Source: Methylobacterium mesophilicum
GTDB taxonomy: Bacteria; Pseudomonadota; Alphaproteobacteria; Rhizobiales; Beijerinckiaceae
Reading direction: 5' to 3'
Assembly: GCF_022179445.1 (NCBI RefSeq)
Contig: NZ_BPQU01000010.1
Span: 82,068-146,067, forward strand
Length of the DNA: 64,000 bases
The notes below the pieces were generated by a model. The model saw only the letters and a program-made list of their open reading frames with translations, was not told the DNA's origin and made no database searches. Positions 27,170-36,240 of the stretch are shown here, piece after piece (position 1 is the stretch's first letter; the number at the start of each line of letters is the position of its first letter). The position numbers and the translations under genes were made by a program.

Positions 27170-27792
27170 GTGAGAGTTCCCTGAAGATAGACCACGGAGA
27201 AGATTGCGATCCAGATGATGTCGAGGAAATGCCAAAATAGGCCGAGCTTCAGCAGATTCAGCTTGACCCTGGCGTCCAGGCCGAACACCGCGATCTGTGC
27301 GAGCATCACCATGATCCAGATGCAGCCGGCGGTGACGTGCAGGCCGTGCGTCGGTACCAGTGCAAAGAAGGCCGACAGGAAGCCGCTGCGGTTCGGCGTC
27401 GCTCCATCGGCGAACATCGTCCGGAAATCGCTGAGTTCGAAACCGAGGAAGACGATCCCCAGGACGAGCGTTAGTAAAAGCCATGCGACGACGCCTATCC
27501 GACCCCGGTCATACTTCATGGAGATGGAGGCAAGGCCGAAGGTCAGGCTGCTGGTGAGCAGGATGAGCGTCTCAATGAAAGAGGGGCCGAGCTTGAACTC
27601 CGCGGCCGGCCCAGGAGCACCGGCCGTCGCCGAAAGCTGCGTCCCGTAGATCGCGAAGAGCAACGCAAACAGGATCGCGTCGCTCATCAGGAAGATCCAG
27701 AAACCGTAGAGGCCGATGGCGGCCTCCCCCGGCTCCATCTCATCCGAGTTGAGGAGGTTGAGCCCGACATGCCGGAGCTGCAGGGCGCTCAT
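27166..27792 (-). CDS. cyoC: Cytochrome o ubiquinol oxidase subunit III
   Basis: The 208-residue protein has five helices and the subunit III patterns YGFWIFLMSDAILFALLFA and PTHGLHVTAG followed by WHFLDIIWI. It is coupled to cyoB upstream and cyoD downstream by 4-base overlaps. It is part of the proton-pumping quinol oxidase in the inner membrane. Confidence 0.93.
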   Translation of the reverse strand: MSALQLRHVGLNLLNSDEMEPGEAAIGLYGFWIFLMSDAILFALLFAIYGTQLSATAGAPGPAAEFKLGPSFIETLILLTSSLTFGLASISMKYDRGRIGVVAWLLLTLVLGIVFLGFELSDFRTMFADGATPNRSGFLSAFFALVPTHGLHVTAGCIWIMVMLAQIAVFGLDARVKLNLLKLGLFWHFLDIIWIAIFSVVYLQGTLT

Positions 27793-29891
27793 GACGGCAC
27801 CTGCGTGGGGAAGGGTCGGGCGAGCCCAAGATTGACCGGCTCGGTTTCGAGTTCGCGGGGGACGGGACGCGTCGTGCGGGCCAGATCGAGCCATCGCCGG
27901 TCCGTCGCCTCGATCTCGGATGCGGAAATCGTCCGATGGACATCGCGCACGAAGCTGCGCGCGACGACCGGTGCCCAAACGCCGATGAAACCGAGAATGG
28001 TCAGCCACCAGATGTGCCAGACGAGGCCGAAGGCGCAGACCGCACCGGCCAGCCCGACCAGCGGGCCAACCCAGCTGTTCTTCGGCATGACGATGGCCTG
28101 ATAGTGGTCGGCCAGCTTGTAGGCCTCCTTGCGCTCCTTGAGCCAATAGAAAGGATCGAGCCGATCCACGTGCGGGATCGTCGCGAAGTTGTACTCCGGC
28201 GGCGGTGCCGAGACCGACCACTCCAGGCTGCGTGCGTCCCAAGGGTCGCCGACCGGGACGCGGTTCGCCTCACGGTCCCTCACGCTGACCCAGAGCTGGA
28301 CGAACAGGGTGACGAGGCCTGCGAGCAAGAGGAAGGCCCCGACGATCGCCACGAGGAGCCAGGGTCGGTAATCGGGCTCGAACAGGGCCTGGCTCCGCCG
28401 CGCCATGCCGCCGAGGCCGAGCACGTAGAGCGGCATGAAGGCGAGATAGAACCCCGAGACCCAGAAGCCGAAGGAGATCCGGCCCCAGACCTCCGACAGC
28501 CGGAAGCCGAAGGCCTTGGGAAACCAGTACATGTATCCGGCGATCATGCCGTAGAGCAGGCCCGGGATCAGCACGTTGTGGAAGTGGGCCACGAGGAAGA
28601 CCGTGTTGTGGACCACGAAGTCGATCGGCGGGATCGCGAGCAGGATCCCGGTGAGGCCACCGAGGACGAAGGTGACGATGAAGGCGAGGGAAAACAGCAT
28701 CGGCGTGGTGAAGCGCACTTCACCGCGAAACATCGTCCAGATCCAGTCGTAGATCTTGACCCCTGTCGGGATAGCGATGGTCATCGTCGCCACGCCGAAG
28801 AAGGCGTTGACGTCGGCGCTCTGTCCCATCGTGAAGAAGTGGTGTAGCCAGACCGTGAACGAGAGCACGCCGATCACCATGGTGGCGGCGGCGAGCGACT
28901 TGTAGCCGTAGAGCTCTTTCGACGAGAAGGCCGATATCACCTCGGAGTAGACGCCGAAGGCCGGCAGGATGAGGATGTAGACCTCGGGATGGCCGAACAG
29001 CCAGAAGAGGTTGACGTAGTTCATCATGTTGCCGCCGAGATCGTTCGTGAAGAAGTGGAAGTCGGCGTAGCGATCGAGGGCGAGGAGCGCGGTCGCGAGC
29101 GTCAGCGGAGGCATCGCGAAGATCATCAGGATCGATGTGCAGAGCGCCGTCCAGCAGAAGAGCGGCATGCGCGTGAGATGCATCCCGGGGCAGCGCTTCT
29201 TGTAGATCGTCGCCGTGAAGTTGAGCCCCGAGAAGGTCGTCCCGAGGGACGACAGCGTGATCGCCCAGATCCAGTAATCCGGGCCGACGCCGGGCTGGAA
29301 GACCTTCCCCGTGTAGGGCGGATAGCCCGACCATCCTCCGGTCGAGAACTCGCCGACGGCGAGCGAGATCATCACGAGGCCGGCCCCGCCCGCGGTCAGC
29401 ATCAGGCTGATGGAGTTCAGGAGCGGGAAGGCGACATCGCGGGCGCCGATCTGCAACGGCACGACGTAGTTGATCAGCCCGGTCAGGAACGGCATCGCCA
29501 TGAAGAAGATCATGATCGTGCCATGCGTGCTGAAGAGCTGCGCAAAGTGTTCGGGCGCGACGATGCCGGGAGCGTTGACCGCGAGCGATTGCTGCGCGCG
29601 CATCAGGACCGCCTCGACGAGGGCGCGGCTGAGCATCACGCCGGCGATCACGATGTACATGATCCCGATCTTCTTGTGGTCGAGGCTGGTCAGCCAGTCG
29701 AGGAAGAGCGGACGCCACCAACGTTTCCATGTCAGCAGCGCGACGAGGACGACCGCACCGACGATCACGAGTGCGCCGGCAAAGGCGCCGATGAGTTCGC
29801 TGAGGTTGGGATTCTCCCAGGCCCGCACGAACGGGAACGCATGCGCGTCCAACCGGCCGAACAGGAAGGACCGTAAACCGTCGTCACTCAT
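27789..29891 (-). CDS. cyoB: Cytochrome o ubiquinol oxidase subunit I
   Basis: The 700-residue protein carries the haem-copper oxidase core: LFSTHGTIMIFFMAMPF, the cross-linked His-Tyr motif in GHPEVYILILP, the copper ligands in VWLHHFFTMG, and LVAHFHNVLIPG with the haem ligands. Length and the extra N- and C-terminal helices match CyoB rather than cytochrome c oxidase. It reduces oxygen to water with electrons from ubiquinol and pumps protons. The gene overlaps cyoA and cyoC by four bases each. Confidence 0.97.
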   Translation of the reverse strand: MSDDGLRSFLFGRLDAHAFPFVRAWENPNLSELIGAFAGALVIVGAVVLVALLTWKRWWRPLFLDWLTSLDHKKIGIMYIVIAGVMLSRALVEAVLMRAQQSLAVNAPGIVAPEHFAQLFSTHGTIMIFFMAMPFLTGLINYVVPLQIGARDVAFPLLNSISLMLTAGGAGLVMISLAVGEFSTGGWSGYPPYTGKVFQPGVGPDYWIWAITLSSLGTTFSGLNFTATIYKKRCPGMHLTRMPLFCWTALCTSILMIFAMPPLTLATALLALDRYADFHFFTNDLGGNMMNYVNLFWLFGHPEVYILILPAFGVYSEVISAFSSKELYGYKSLAAATMVIGVLSFTVWLHHFFTMGQSADVNAFFGVATMTIAIPTGVKIYDWIWTMFRGEVRFTTPMLFSLAFIVTFVLGGLTGILLAIPPIDFVVHNTVFLVAHFHNVLIPGLLYGMIAGYMYWFPKAFGFRLSEVWGRISFGFWVSGFYLAFMPLYVLGLGGMARRSQALFEPDYRPWLLVAIVGAFLLLAGLVTLFVQLWVSVRDREANRVPVGDPWDARSLEWSVSAPPPEYNFATIPHVDRLDPFYWLKERKEAYKLADHYQAIVMPKNSWVGPLVGLAGAVCAFGLVWHIWWLTILGFIGVWAPVVARSFVRDVHRTISASEIEATDRRWLDLARTTRPVPRELETEPVNLGLARPFPTQVPS

Positions 29892-30811
29892 TTGGGGTGA
29901 TGTCCGTGGGCGGTGTGCATGCCCGGATCGTTCTGGGCGAGGATCGTCTGGAACAGGCCCGACGTCACCGACCCGAACAGGATCGGCTCGGCCTGGAGCG
30001 TGCGGGCGGCCAGGGCCGCATAGGCGCCCGCGTCGAGGGTCTTCCCCCCCGAACGGGCTTGAGCGAGCCAGGAGGCGTAACCGTCGGTCGATTTGGCCAG
30101 GACCGGGAACTTCTGGTTCTGGAAGCCCATGCCGTTGAACTGCACGTTCTCGCCACGGAAGCGACCAGGCCGACTTGCGGCGAGGTTATGCTGTGTCGTC
30201 ATGCCGGCCATGGCGTAGATCTGGCCAGCGAGCTGCGGCACGAAGAACGATTGCATGACCGTGCCGCTCGTCAGGCTGAGATGCACCGGGTGATCGGCGG
30301 GGAAGACGAGCTCGTTGACGCTCGCCACGCCTTCGTCGGGGTAGATGAACAACCACTTCCAATCGAGGGCGACCACCTGCACCTCGATGGGGGGGTATGG
30401 TGAGGCAAGTGGCTTGTATGGGTCGAGCTTGTGGGTGTCGCGCCACAGGAACACGGCGAGCACGATGACGATGATCGCAGGTGGGATCCAGATGAAGCCT
30501 TCGAGAGGCCAGTTGAAGCCCCATTGCGGTCGATAGGCGCTCTTGGTGTTCGACAAGCGGTAGTGCCAGGCGAAGATCGGCGTCAGCAGCAGGACCGGCG
30601 CGGCGACGAAAATCAGGATTGTGCAAACGAGAAGGAACAGGCTGCGGGTCTGATCCGCGACCGGGCCGGCGGCGCCCAGCACGCCGTGATCGAGCACGCC
30701 GCAGCCGCCCAGGGGGAGCAGCGCAACGGTGGCTAAGAGTGACGCGAGGCGAAGCACGATCCAGCCTGGACGGCCTCGACGGCTAGGGTCGGCGAGGGCA
30801 ATATCGGTCAT
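29888..30811 (-). CDS. cyoA: Cytochrome o ubiquinol oxidase subunit II
   Basis: The 307-residue precursor is a lipoprotein (LPLGGC, lipidated C37) with two helices and a cupredoxin domain (PIEVQVVALDWKWLFIYPD). It lacks the copper-A cysteines (the region reads MTTQHNLAASRPGRFRG), as expected for a quinol rather than cytochrome c oxidase. The frame is open to 31084, but that would overlap the GH15 gene, so ATG 30811 is preferred. It heads cyoABCD; the promoter must lie in 30812-31076. Confidence 0.93.
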   Translation of the reverse strand: MTDIALADPSRRGRPGWIVLRLASLLATVALLPLGGCGVLDHGVLGAAGPVADQTRSLFLLVCTILIFVAAPVLLLTPIFAWHYRLSNTKSAYRPQWGFNWPLEGFIWIPPAIIVIVLAVFLWRDTHKLDPYKPLASPYPPIEVQVVALDWKWLFIYPDEGVASVNELVFPADHPVHLSLTSGTVMQSFFVPQLAGQIYAMAGMTTQHNLAASRPGRFRGENVQFNGMGFQNQKFPVLAKSTDGYASWLAQARSGGKTLDAGAYAALAARTLQAEPILFGSVTSGLFQTILAQNDPGMHTAHGHHPK

Positions 30812-31076
30812 CACGACGGTTTCCACGATGGACGATGGTCCCGGGTCGAGCCATTCCCAGGATACAGTGACATCGACGTGGCAGAACCGCAGGGCCGTCA
30901 CGGTCCCGCACCCGGGACAGACGGCTCCGACATGATCGACGGATCTTGGGAGTGGCGATCGGCTCGTCCCCGAGGGGCAGACGGGAGCCGCAAGCAGCGT
31001 CACGTTAACCACCGTCGACGCCGCATGCACGGACAGATCTCTTGAACCACGGTATCGTGATGCCTCGGTCCCGCCG

Positions 31077-32843
31077 TCAGCCACCGCCGCGGTCGACGAC
31101 GGATCCGCATAGGCCCAGCGCGGTGTTCACGACGCCGAGATGCGTCAGGGCCTGCGGAAAATTTCCTGCGAGGCACCGGCCAGGAACGTCGTACTCCTCC
31201 GAAAGAAGACCGACGTCGTTGGCCACGCCGAGCACGCGTTCGAGATAGGCCTCGGCGAGTTCCTGCCGTCCCTGGAGGCGCAGGCAATCCGCCATCCAAA
31301 GCGAGCAGGGTAGGAACGCCCCCTCGTCGCTGCCGTCGCCCTTCGTCCGTATGCGACGGATCAGGCCGTCCTGATCGAGGTCCTCCCTGATCCGCTCGAT
31401 CGTCGCCGCCATACGTGGCTCGTCGGCCTTCAGGAAACCGACGAGCGGCAGGAGCAGGAGGCTCGCGTCGAGCTCATGGCTACCGTAGCTTTGCGTGAAG
31501 GTCCCGAGCCCCGCGTTCCAACCCTCGCCGCAGATTTCGGCCCGAGCCTCGTCGCGGCAGGCGGTCAGCGACGCGCGAAGCGCCTCGGTGAGGTCGCCGT
31601 GCCGTAGGACCCGGTCGAAGCCGACCCAGCACATGGCCTTCGAATAGGTGTAGCGCTTCGGATCGCCGCGCGATTCCCAGATCCCGGCACCACGGTCCCG
31701 CCACACCTCGGCGAGGTGTTCGGCGAGGCGGCGCTCGACGGAGCATTGATGGTCCGTCGATGCGATGCCCGCCCGTCGCGCTAATGCCAGGGTGTCGATG
31801 ACCTCGCCGTAGATGTCGAGCTGCTTCTGCGTGGACGCGGCGTTGCCGACCCGTACCGGTCGCGCCTCGCGGTAGCCGGGCAGCGCATCCACGGTCCACT
31901 CGGACAGGTGCCTGGAGCCATCCACCCGGTACATGATGCGGAGCGCATCCGGGTTTCCGGCGATGGCGCGCAGGAGCCAGTCCCGCCACGCCGTCGCCTC
32001 GGTCTCGAAGCCCGCGTTGATGAAGGCACCAAGCGTGAAGGTCGAATCCCGCAACCACGAATATCGGTAATCCCAGTTCATCGCGCCCGCCGGCACCTCC
32101 GGCAAGCTCGTGGTCGGTGCGGCGACCAGACCGCCCGAACGCGCGTGCGTGAGGGCCTTCAGCGTGAGGAGAGACCGCTTGACAGCCGCCGGCCAGCGGG
32201 TGCGCGTCGCGTCGAAGCCCGAGATCCAACGCTCCCAATGCGCCTGCGTCGCGTCCAGCGAGGCCTCGACATCGAGATGAGGCGCATCGGCTTCCCAAGC
32301 GTCCGTCCGGCACAGCACGAACGTTTGCCGCCCGCCCTCTTGCAGCGTGAACCCGGCTTTCACTCCACCGTCATCGACGCCGACGGGAATGCTGGCTTGG
32401 AGGGTCAGGCGATGTCGGCCGGCCACAGCCACGGCGCCACCCTCGCGAGCCTCCCACCACGGCGCCAGCGCACCGTAGTCGAAACGCGGGCTGAGATCGA
32501 AGTCCAACGTGACGGTGCCGGCCAACCCCTCCACGATCCGCACGAGCGCCGAGACCGTCTTGCGGATGGGCATGAAGTCGGTGACGCGAACGGCGCCATC
32601 CGCCGTTTTCATCATGGTTTCCAGGATCATGGTGTCGCCGCGATACCGTCGCGTCGTGTCGAGGACGGGTCCCCGGGGGGTGATCGACCAGCGACCGTCC
32701 TCCTCGTTGCCGAGGAGCGCACACAGGCATGCGTCGTCATCGAAGTTCGGCCAGCACAGCCAGTCGATCGAGCCGTCCCGCGCGACGAGCGCGGCGGTCT
32801 CGCCGTCGCCGATCAGGGCATAGCTCTCGATGGGTTTGCTCAA
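31077..32843 (-). CDS. Glycoside hydrolase family 15 protein (trehalase/glucoamylase-like)
   Basis: The 588-residue enzyme has the GH15 N-terminal beta domain (YALIGDGETAALVARDGSIDWLCWP) and the (alpha/alpha)6 barrel with WDYRYSWLRDSTFTL and a probable catalytic glutamate pair in WESRG and LLSEEYD. Bacterial GH15 enzymes of this size hydrolyse trehalose or alpha-glucans; the substrate cannot be read from the sequence. It has no signal peptide. It follows the GMC gene by 81 bases on the same strand and may share its transcript. Confidence 0.88.
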   Translation of the reverse strand: MSKPIESYALIGDGETAALVARDGSIDWLCWPNFDDDACLCALLGNEEDGRWSITPRGPVLDTTRRYRGDTMILETMMKTADGAVRVTDFMPIRKTVSALVRIVEGLAGTVTLDFDLSPRFDYGALAPWWEAREGGAVAVAGRHRLTLQASIPVGVDDGGVKAGFTLQEGGRQTFVLCRTDAWEADAPHLDVEASLDATQAHWERWISGFDATRTRWPAAVKRSLLTLKALTHARSGGLVAAPTTSLPEVPAGAMNWDYRYSWLRDSTFTLGAFINAGFETEATAWRDWLLRAIAGNPDALRIMYRVDGSRHLSEWTVDALPGYREARPVRVGNAASTQKQLDIYGEVIDTLALARRAGIASTDHQCSVERRLAEHLAEVWRDRGAGIWESRGDPKRYTYSKAMCWVGFDRVLRHGDLTEALRASLTACRDEARAEICGEGWNAGLGTFTQSYGSHELDASLLLLPLVGFLKADEPRMAATIERIREDLDQDGLIRRIRTKGDGSDEGAFLPCSLWMADCLRLQGRQELAEAYLERVLGVANDVGLLSEEYDVPGRCLAGNFPQALTHLGVVNTALGLCGSVVDRGGG

Positions 32844-32924
32844 CGTTCGTTTCCTTCGTCCGGCCGATGCACTGCGGGCATCGCCGTTTCGTCTTCGTCG
32901 TGCAGGGTGTGGAAGGGTTTTTGG

Positions 32925-34493
32925 CTAGGCGAGCCGCTCGGCGATGTGGTCGGCGACGCGGAGCGCGTTGGCGATGATCGTCAGCGTCGGGTTCACCGCG
33001 CCGATCGACGGGAAGAAGCTCGCGTCCGTGACGTACAGGTTGTCGAGTTCGTGCGCCTTGCAATTCAGGTCGAGCACCGACGCCTTCGGGTCGGTGCCGA
33101 AGCGCAACGTGCCGGCCTGGTGCGCGGTGCCGCTCAAGGGGATGTTCTTGCCGAGGTAAAGCGAACGTTCGAACAGGTAGGTGTGGAGGCCGCCGGGCCG
33201 GAGCAGCTCTTCGAGCTTGCCGCGCAGGCGGTCGTGCGCCTCGCCGTTGGTTTCGCGCACGTCGAGTATGACGCGGCCGTCACGTCCGAGCATCACCCGG
33301 TTGTCGGGGTGCGGCAGGTCTTCGCTCTGCAGCCAGAAGTCCATCGAGTGGCGGGCCACCATCTCGAACGGGGCGTCGGGCAGGAAGCCAGTCCATTTCG
33401 GGAACTCTTCGCCGCGGATCTGCTCCGGATGCGTCTTGGCGCACATCTGGATCAGCCCCATCGGGAACTCCCAGTCCTTCGACTCGAAGTAGAAGTCCGA
33501 GACCGCGAGCGTCTTCTGGAAGACGGTGGCGTTTACCTCCTTCGACAGCGCCATCAGCACTGACATGTTGTGGCGCATGTAGTTGCGCCCGACCTGGTCC
33601 GAGCCGTTGGCGAGCCCGTTCGGGTGGGCGGCGTTGGCCGAGCGCAGGAGCAGCAGCGCCGACGACAGCGCGCCGCAGGCGGCCACGACCACATCCGCCG
33701 AGTAGCGTTCGGCCCTGCCCTCGCGGGTGACGTTCACCGCCGTAACCGTCCGGCCCGACGGGTCGGTCTCCAGCGTTGAGACGTAGGCGTTCACGAGCAG
33801 GGTGACGTTGTCGTGTCGGGCCAGCGTCGGGTCGACGGTCATCACTTGCGCGTCGGCCTTGCCGTTCAGCAGGCACGGGAAGCCATCGAAGGCGTCGCAG
33901 CGAATGCAGATGCTCGTCGGCGTCGGCTTGCCGTCGCGCTCGTCGAGCTTGATCCCGAGGGGCAGGTGGAATGGGTTGAGGCCGAGTTTCCCCCAATCGT
34001 CCGACAGCTTCTGAATGCGCGGCTCGTGGCTAACGGGGGGATGGTCGTAGGGGCCGCTCGACCACGGCTCGCTCGGGTCCTCGCCGCGCTGGCCGTGTAC
34101 CGCGAACAAAGTCTCGGCCTGCGCGTAGTACGGTTCGAACTCCGCATAGGAGACCGGCCAGGCCGGCGAAAGGCCGTCCACGTGGCGGACGTCGCCGAAG
34201 TCACGCTCGCGCATCCGGAACAGGGCCGCGCCGTAGACCTTCGAATTGCCGCCGACATAATAATGCAGCGCCGGGCTGAACGTCCGACCGCCGCCGCCGT
34301 ACCACGTCTCCTTCGCCTGGTAGGCGCCGTCGACGAACACGGTCTTGGACGACCAGTTGTCCTGCGAGCGCGGCAGGTAGTCGCCGCGCTCCAGGAGCAG
34401 AATGCGCTTGCCGGTCTCCGCCAGCCGTGCGGTGAGCGAACCGCCGCCGGGACCGGAGCCGATGACGATGACGTCGTAATGGTCCTGCGGCAT
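32925..34493 (-). CDS. GMC-family FAD-dependent oxidoreductase
   Basis: The 522-residue protein starts with a dinucleotide site (YDVIVIGSGPGGGSLTARLA) and has GGNSKVYGAALFRMR after it and the C-terminal GMC signature with the active-site His (GTAHQAG) and Asn (VNPTLTI). GMC enzymes oxidise alcohols or sugars. A cysteine cluster CIRCDAFDGFPC lies mid-protein. I start at ATG 34493, in place of 34565, because the nucleotide site then lies close to the N-terminus. It is divergent from DoxX and cupin genes at 34710, and the three are probably regulated together. Confidence 0.9.
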   Translation of the reverse strand: MPQDHYDVIVIGSGPGGGSLTARLAETGKRILLLERGDYLPRSQDNWSSKTVFVDGAYQAKETWYGGGGRTFSPALHYYVGGNSKVYGAALFRMRERDFGDVRHVDGLSPAWPVSYAEFEPYYAQAETLFAVHGQRGEDPSEPWSSGPYDHPPVSHEPRIQKLSDDWGKLGLNPFHLPLGIKLDERDGKPTPTSICIRCDAFDGFPCLLNGKADAQVMTVDPTLARHDNVTLLVNAYVSTLETDPSGRTVTAVNVTREGRAERYSADVVVAACGALSSALLLLRSANAAHPNGLANGSDQVGRNYMRHNMSVLMALSKEVNATVFQKTLAVSDFYFESKDWEFPMGLIQMCAKTHPEQIRGEEFPKWTGFLPDAPFEMVARHSMDFWLQSEDLPHPDNRVMLGRDGRVILDVRETNGEAHDRLRGKLEELLRPGGLHTYLFERSLYLGKNIPLSGTAHQAGTLRFGTDPKASVLDLNCKAHELDNLYVTDASFFPSIGAVNPTLTIIANALRVADHIAERLA

Positions 34494-34709
34494 CGGCCAG
34501 CCTCGCACTGCAACACACTCGAAGAAAACTCTGCGGCCAACGGAGCAAGGCTGGAGGCGTTCCAAGTTGCCTGGTCACGGCATCGTGCTCGCTGCGGCGC
34601 AGCAATCCCGGTGGTCGCCGAGGGGCCCGAGCGCAACCGCCGCGACCGAGCGACGTTGGGGGCGGGACTCCCGCTTCGAGCCCCCGATGCCTGCCACTCC
34701 GGACCACCC

Positions 34710-35192
34710 ATGACGTCGTCGATACCTTGGCTCGACCTCGTGGCCGTGCCGCTGCTGGCGAAGGTCTGCCTCGTCTGCATGTTTCCGCTGAGCGCCTACG
34801 ACAAGGTTGCCCATTGGGACGAGGCGATGGGGCAGGCGCGCTCCGGCCCCCTGCCCTTACCGGCGCTGCTGCTGATCCTCGGCATCCTGGTCGAGGCGGT
34901 GACGCCGGTGCTGATCGTGATCGGGGTGTTCGACCGCGCGGCGGCCTTGGTGCTCGCCGGGTTCTGCGCGGTCACCGCGTTGATGTACCACCCGTTCTGG
35001 CGCTTCCCCGGCTTCTGGTCGACGAACGGCGAGGGCCGAGCCCATTTCTGGGACTTCTTCAAGAACTTCGGGCTCGTCGGCGGATTGCTGCTCGTGGTGA
35101 TCGGCGGTGCCTACGCACCGGCCCGCGCGGTGATCGCCCATCCTCTCGCCAAAGGCCCGACGTCCGCTCCCACCGCCGCCGACAACCGCTGA
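34710..35192 (+). CDS. DoxX-family membrane protein
   Basis: A 160-residue protein with four helices and the DoxX pattern AKVCLVCMFPLSAYDKVAHW near the start, then FWRFPGFWSTNGEGRAHFWDFFKNFGLVGGLLLV. DoxX proteins are small quinone- or thiosulfate-related membrane proteins in archaea and mostly uncharacterised in bacteria. It lies 216 bases from the divergent GMC gene and 12 bases before the cupin gene, so the two form a pair. Confidence 0.87.
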   Translation: MTSSIPWLDLVAVPLLAKVCLVCMFPLSAYDKVAHWDEAMGQARSGPLPLPALLLILGILVEAVTPVLIVIGVFDRAAALVLAGFCAVTALMYHPFWRFPGFWSTNGEGRAHFWDFFKNFGLVGGLLLVVIGGAYAPARAVIAHPLAKGPTSAPTAADNR

Positions 35193-35204
35193 AGGATTCG
35201 TATC

Positions 35205-35666
35205 ATGGCCGATCAGGCGAAGGGCGGCACGCCCCCGACCATGCCGTACTGGCACGTCTACACCGATGCCGAGGGCGTCAGCCGCCAGGAGAAGTTCGAT
35301 CTCTCGGCCTTCAAGTTCGAGGGCATCGACGCCGAGACGGCGCCGCAATGGAACGACAAGCAGGAGCCGTCGCAGGCCGGCGTCACCTTCACCGTGCTCC
35401 CCGTCGGCTGGGTCGGGCAGTGGCACGAGAACCCGAGGCCCCAGTGGATCGCGATCCTGTCGGGCCGCTGGTTCGTCGAGACCATGGACGGCACCCGCGT
35501 CGAGATGGGGCCGGGCGAACTGATGATGGGCGAGGACCAGAACACCAAGGCGCGCGACGGCCGGAAGGGTCACCTCTCCGGCACGGTCGGCACCGAGCCC
35601 TGTACGATGATCGTCACCGGCCTCGATGTGACGCCGACCTTAAACCAGCCTGGGCGCTTTCGCTGA
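35205..35666 (+). CDS. Cupin-domain protein
   Basis: A 153-residue single-domain cupin: WHENPRPQWIAILSGRWFVETMDG gives the first motif and EMGPGELMMGEDQNTKARDG the second. A histidine and glutamates for metal binding are present. GAAGGA precedes ATG 35205. Together with DoxX and the divergent GMC oxidoreductase it makes a compact group seen in methylobacteria; I cannot name the pathway. Confidence 0.85.
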   Translation: MADQAKGGTPPTMPYWHVYTDAEGVSRQEKFDLSAFKFEGIDAETAPQWNDKQEPSQAGVTFTVLPVGWVGQWHENPRPQWIAILSGRWFVETMDGTRVEMGPGELMMGEDQNTKARDGRKGHLSGTVGTEPCTMIVTGLDVTPTLNQPGRFR

Positions 35667-35788
35667 TCGACGACGAGGACGTGCGGATGTCGCAGGACAC
35701 GACAATCTCACCAGGGCGCCTGCTTCGCCGAGTCGGATGACCGGGCAAGATTGACGGCTCCACTGACATTGAGGTGGATAATCCCCGC

Positions 35789-36195
35789 CTAGTGCAGTGA
35801 CGCGGTCGGAGGGTTCACGAGGCGGGTGTGTTCGTCGATCAGCGTCAGGATGCGCAGGCTACGCCCGTCATGATTCTGGCCATGCACAAAGTCGAAGCTC
35901 CAGACGTGATTGCGATGGAGAGGTCGCAGCCGAACGCAGGAGCCATCGTTCAACCAGAGACGGCTGCATGGTCGATAATTTTGCGGGACCTTGAGGCCCT
36001 CACGACGCCAGATCCGCTGAACTCGGTCCTTGCCCAACGGCTAGCCCGCTGCCTGCAGCAGCGCGGTGACACGGCGGTAGCCGTAGCGTCCGTACTCGGA
36101 CGCCAAGGCGATGATGGCGCAGGTCAGCGCATCCTCATCGGCCGGCACGGTGGGCACGTAGCGTTGCGTGCCCCGGTGCTGGTCAACGAAGGTTG
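35789..36195 (-). pseudogene. IS3-family transposase (OrfB) remnant
   Basis: Reading from 36195 the frame gives TFVDQHRGTQRYVP, YGRYGYRRVTALLQAAG, then a TAG stop at about 36043, then KDRVQRIWRREGLKVPQ and NHVWSFDFV, HDGRSLRILTLIDEHTR. This is the integrase core of an IS3-group OrfB. A tryptophan codon is probably what became TAG. After DEHTR (about 35822) similarity stops abruptly, so both ends are lost. It cannot be active. Confidence 0.8.
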
Positions 36196-36240
36196 GTGAG
36201 CTTGCATATGCGGTTGGCGGGTACCAGCCCGCCCCTCTAG

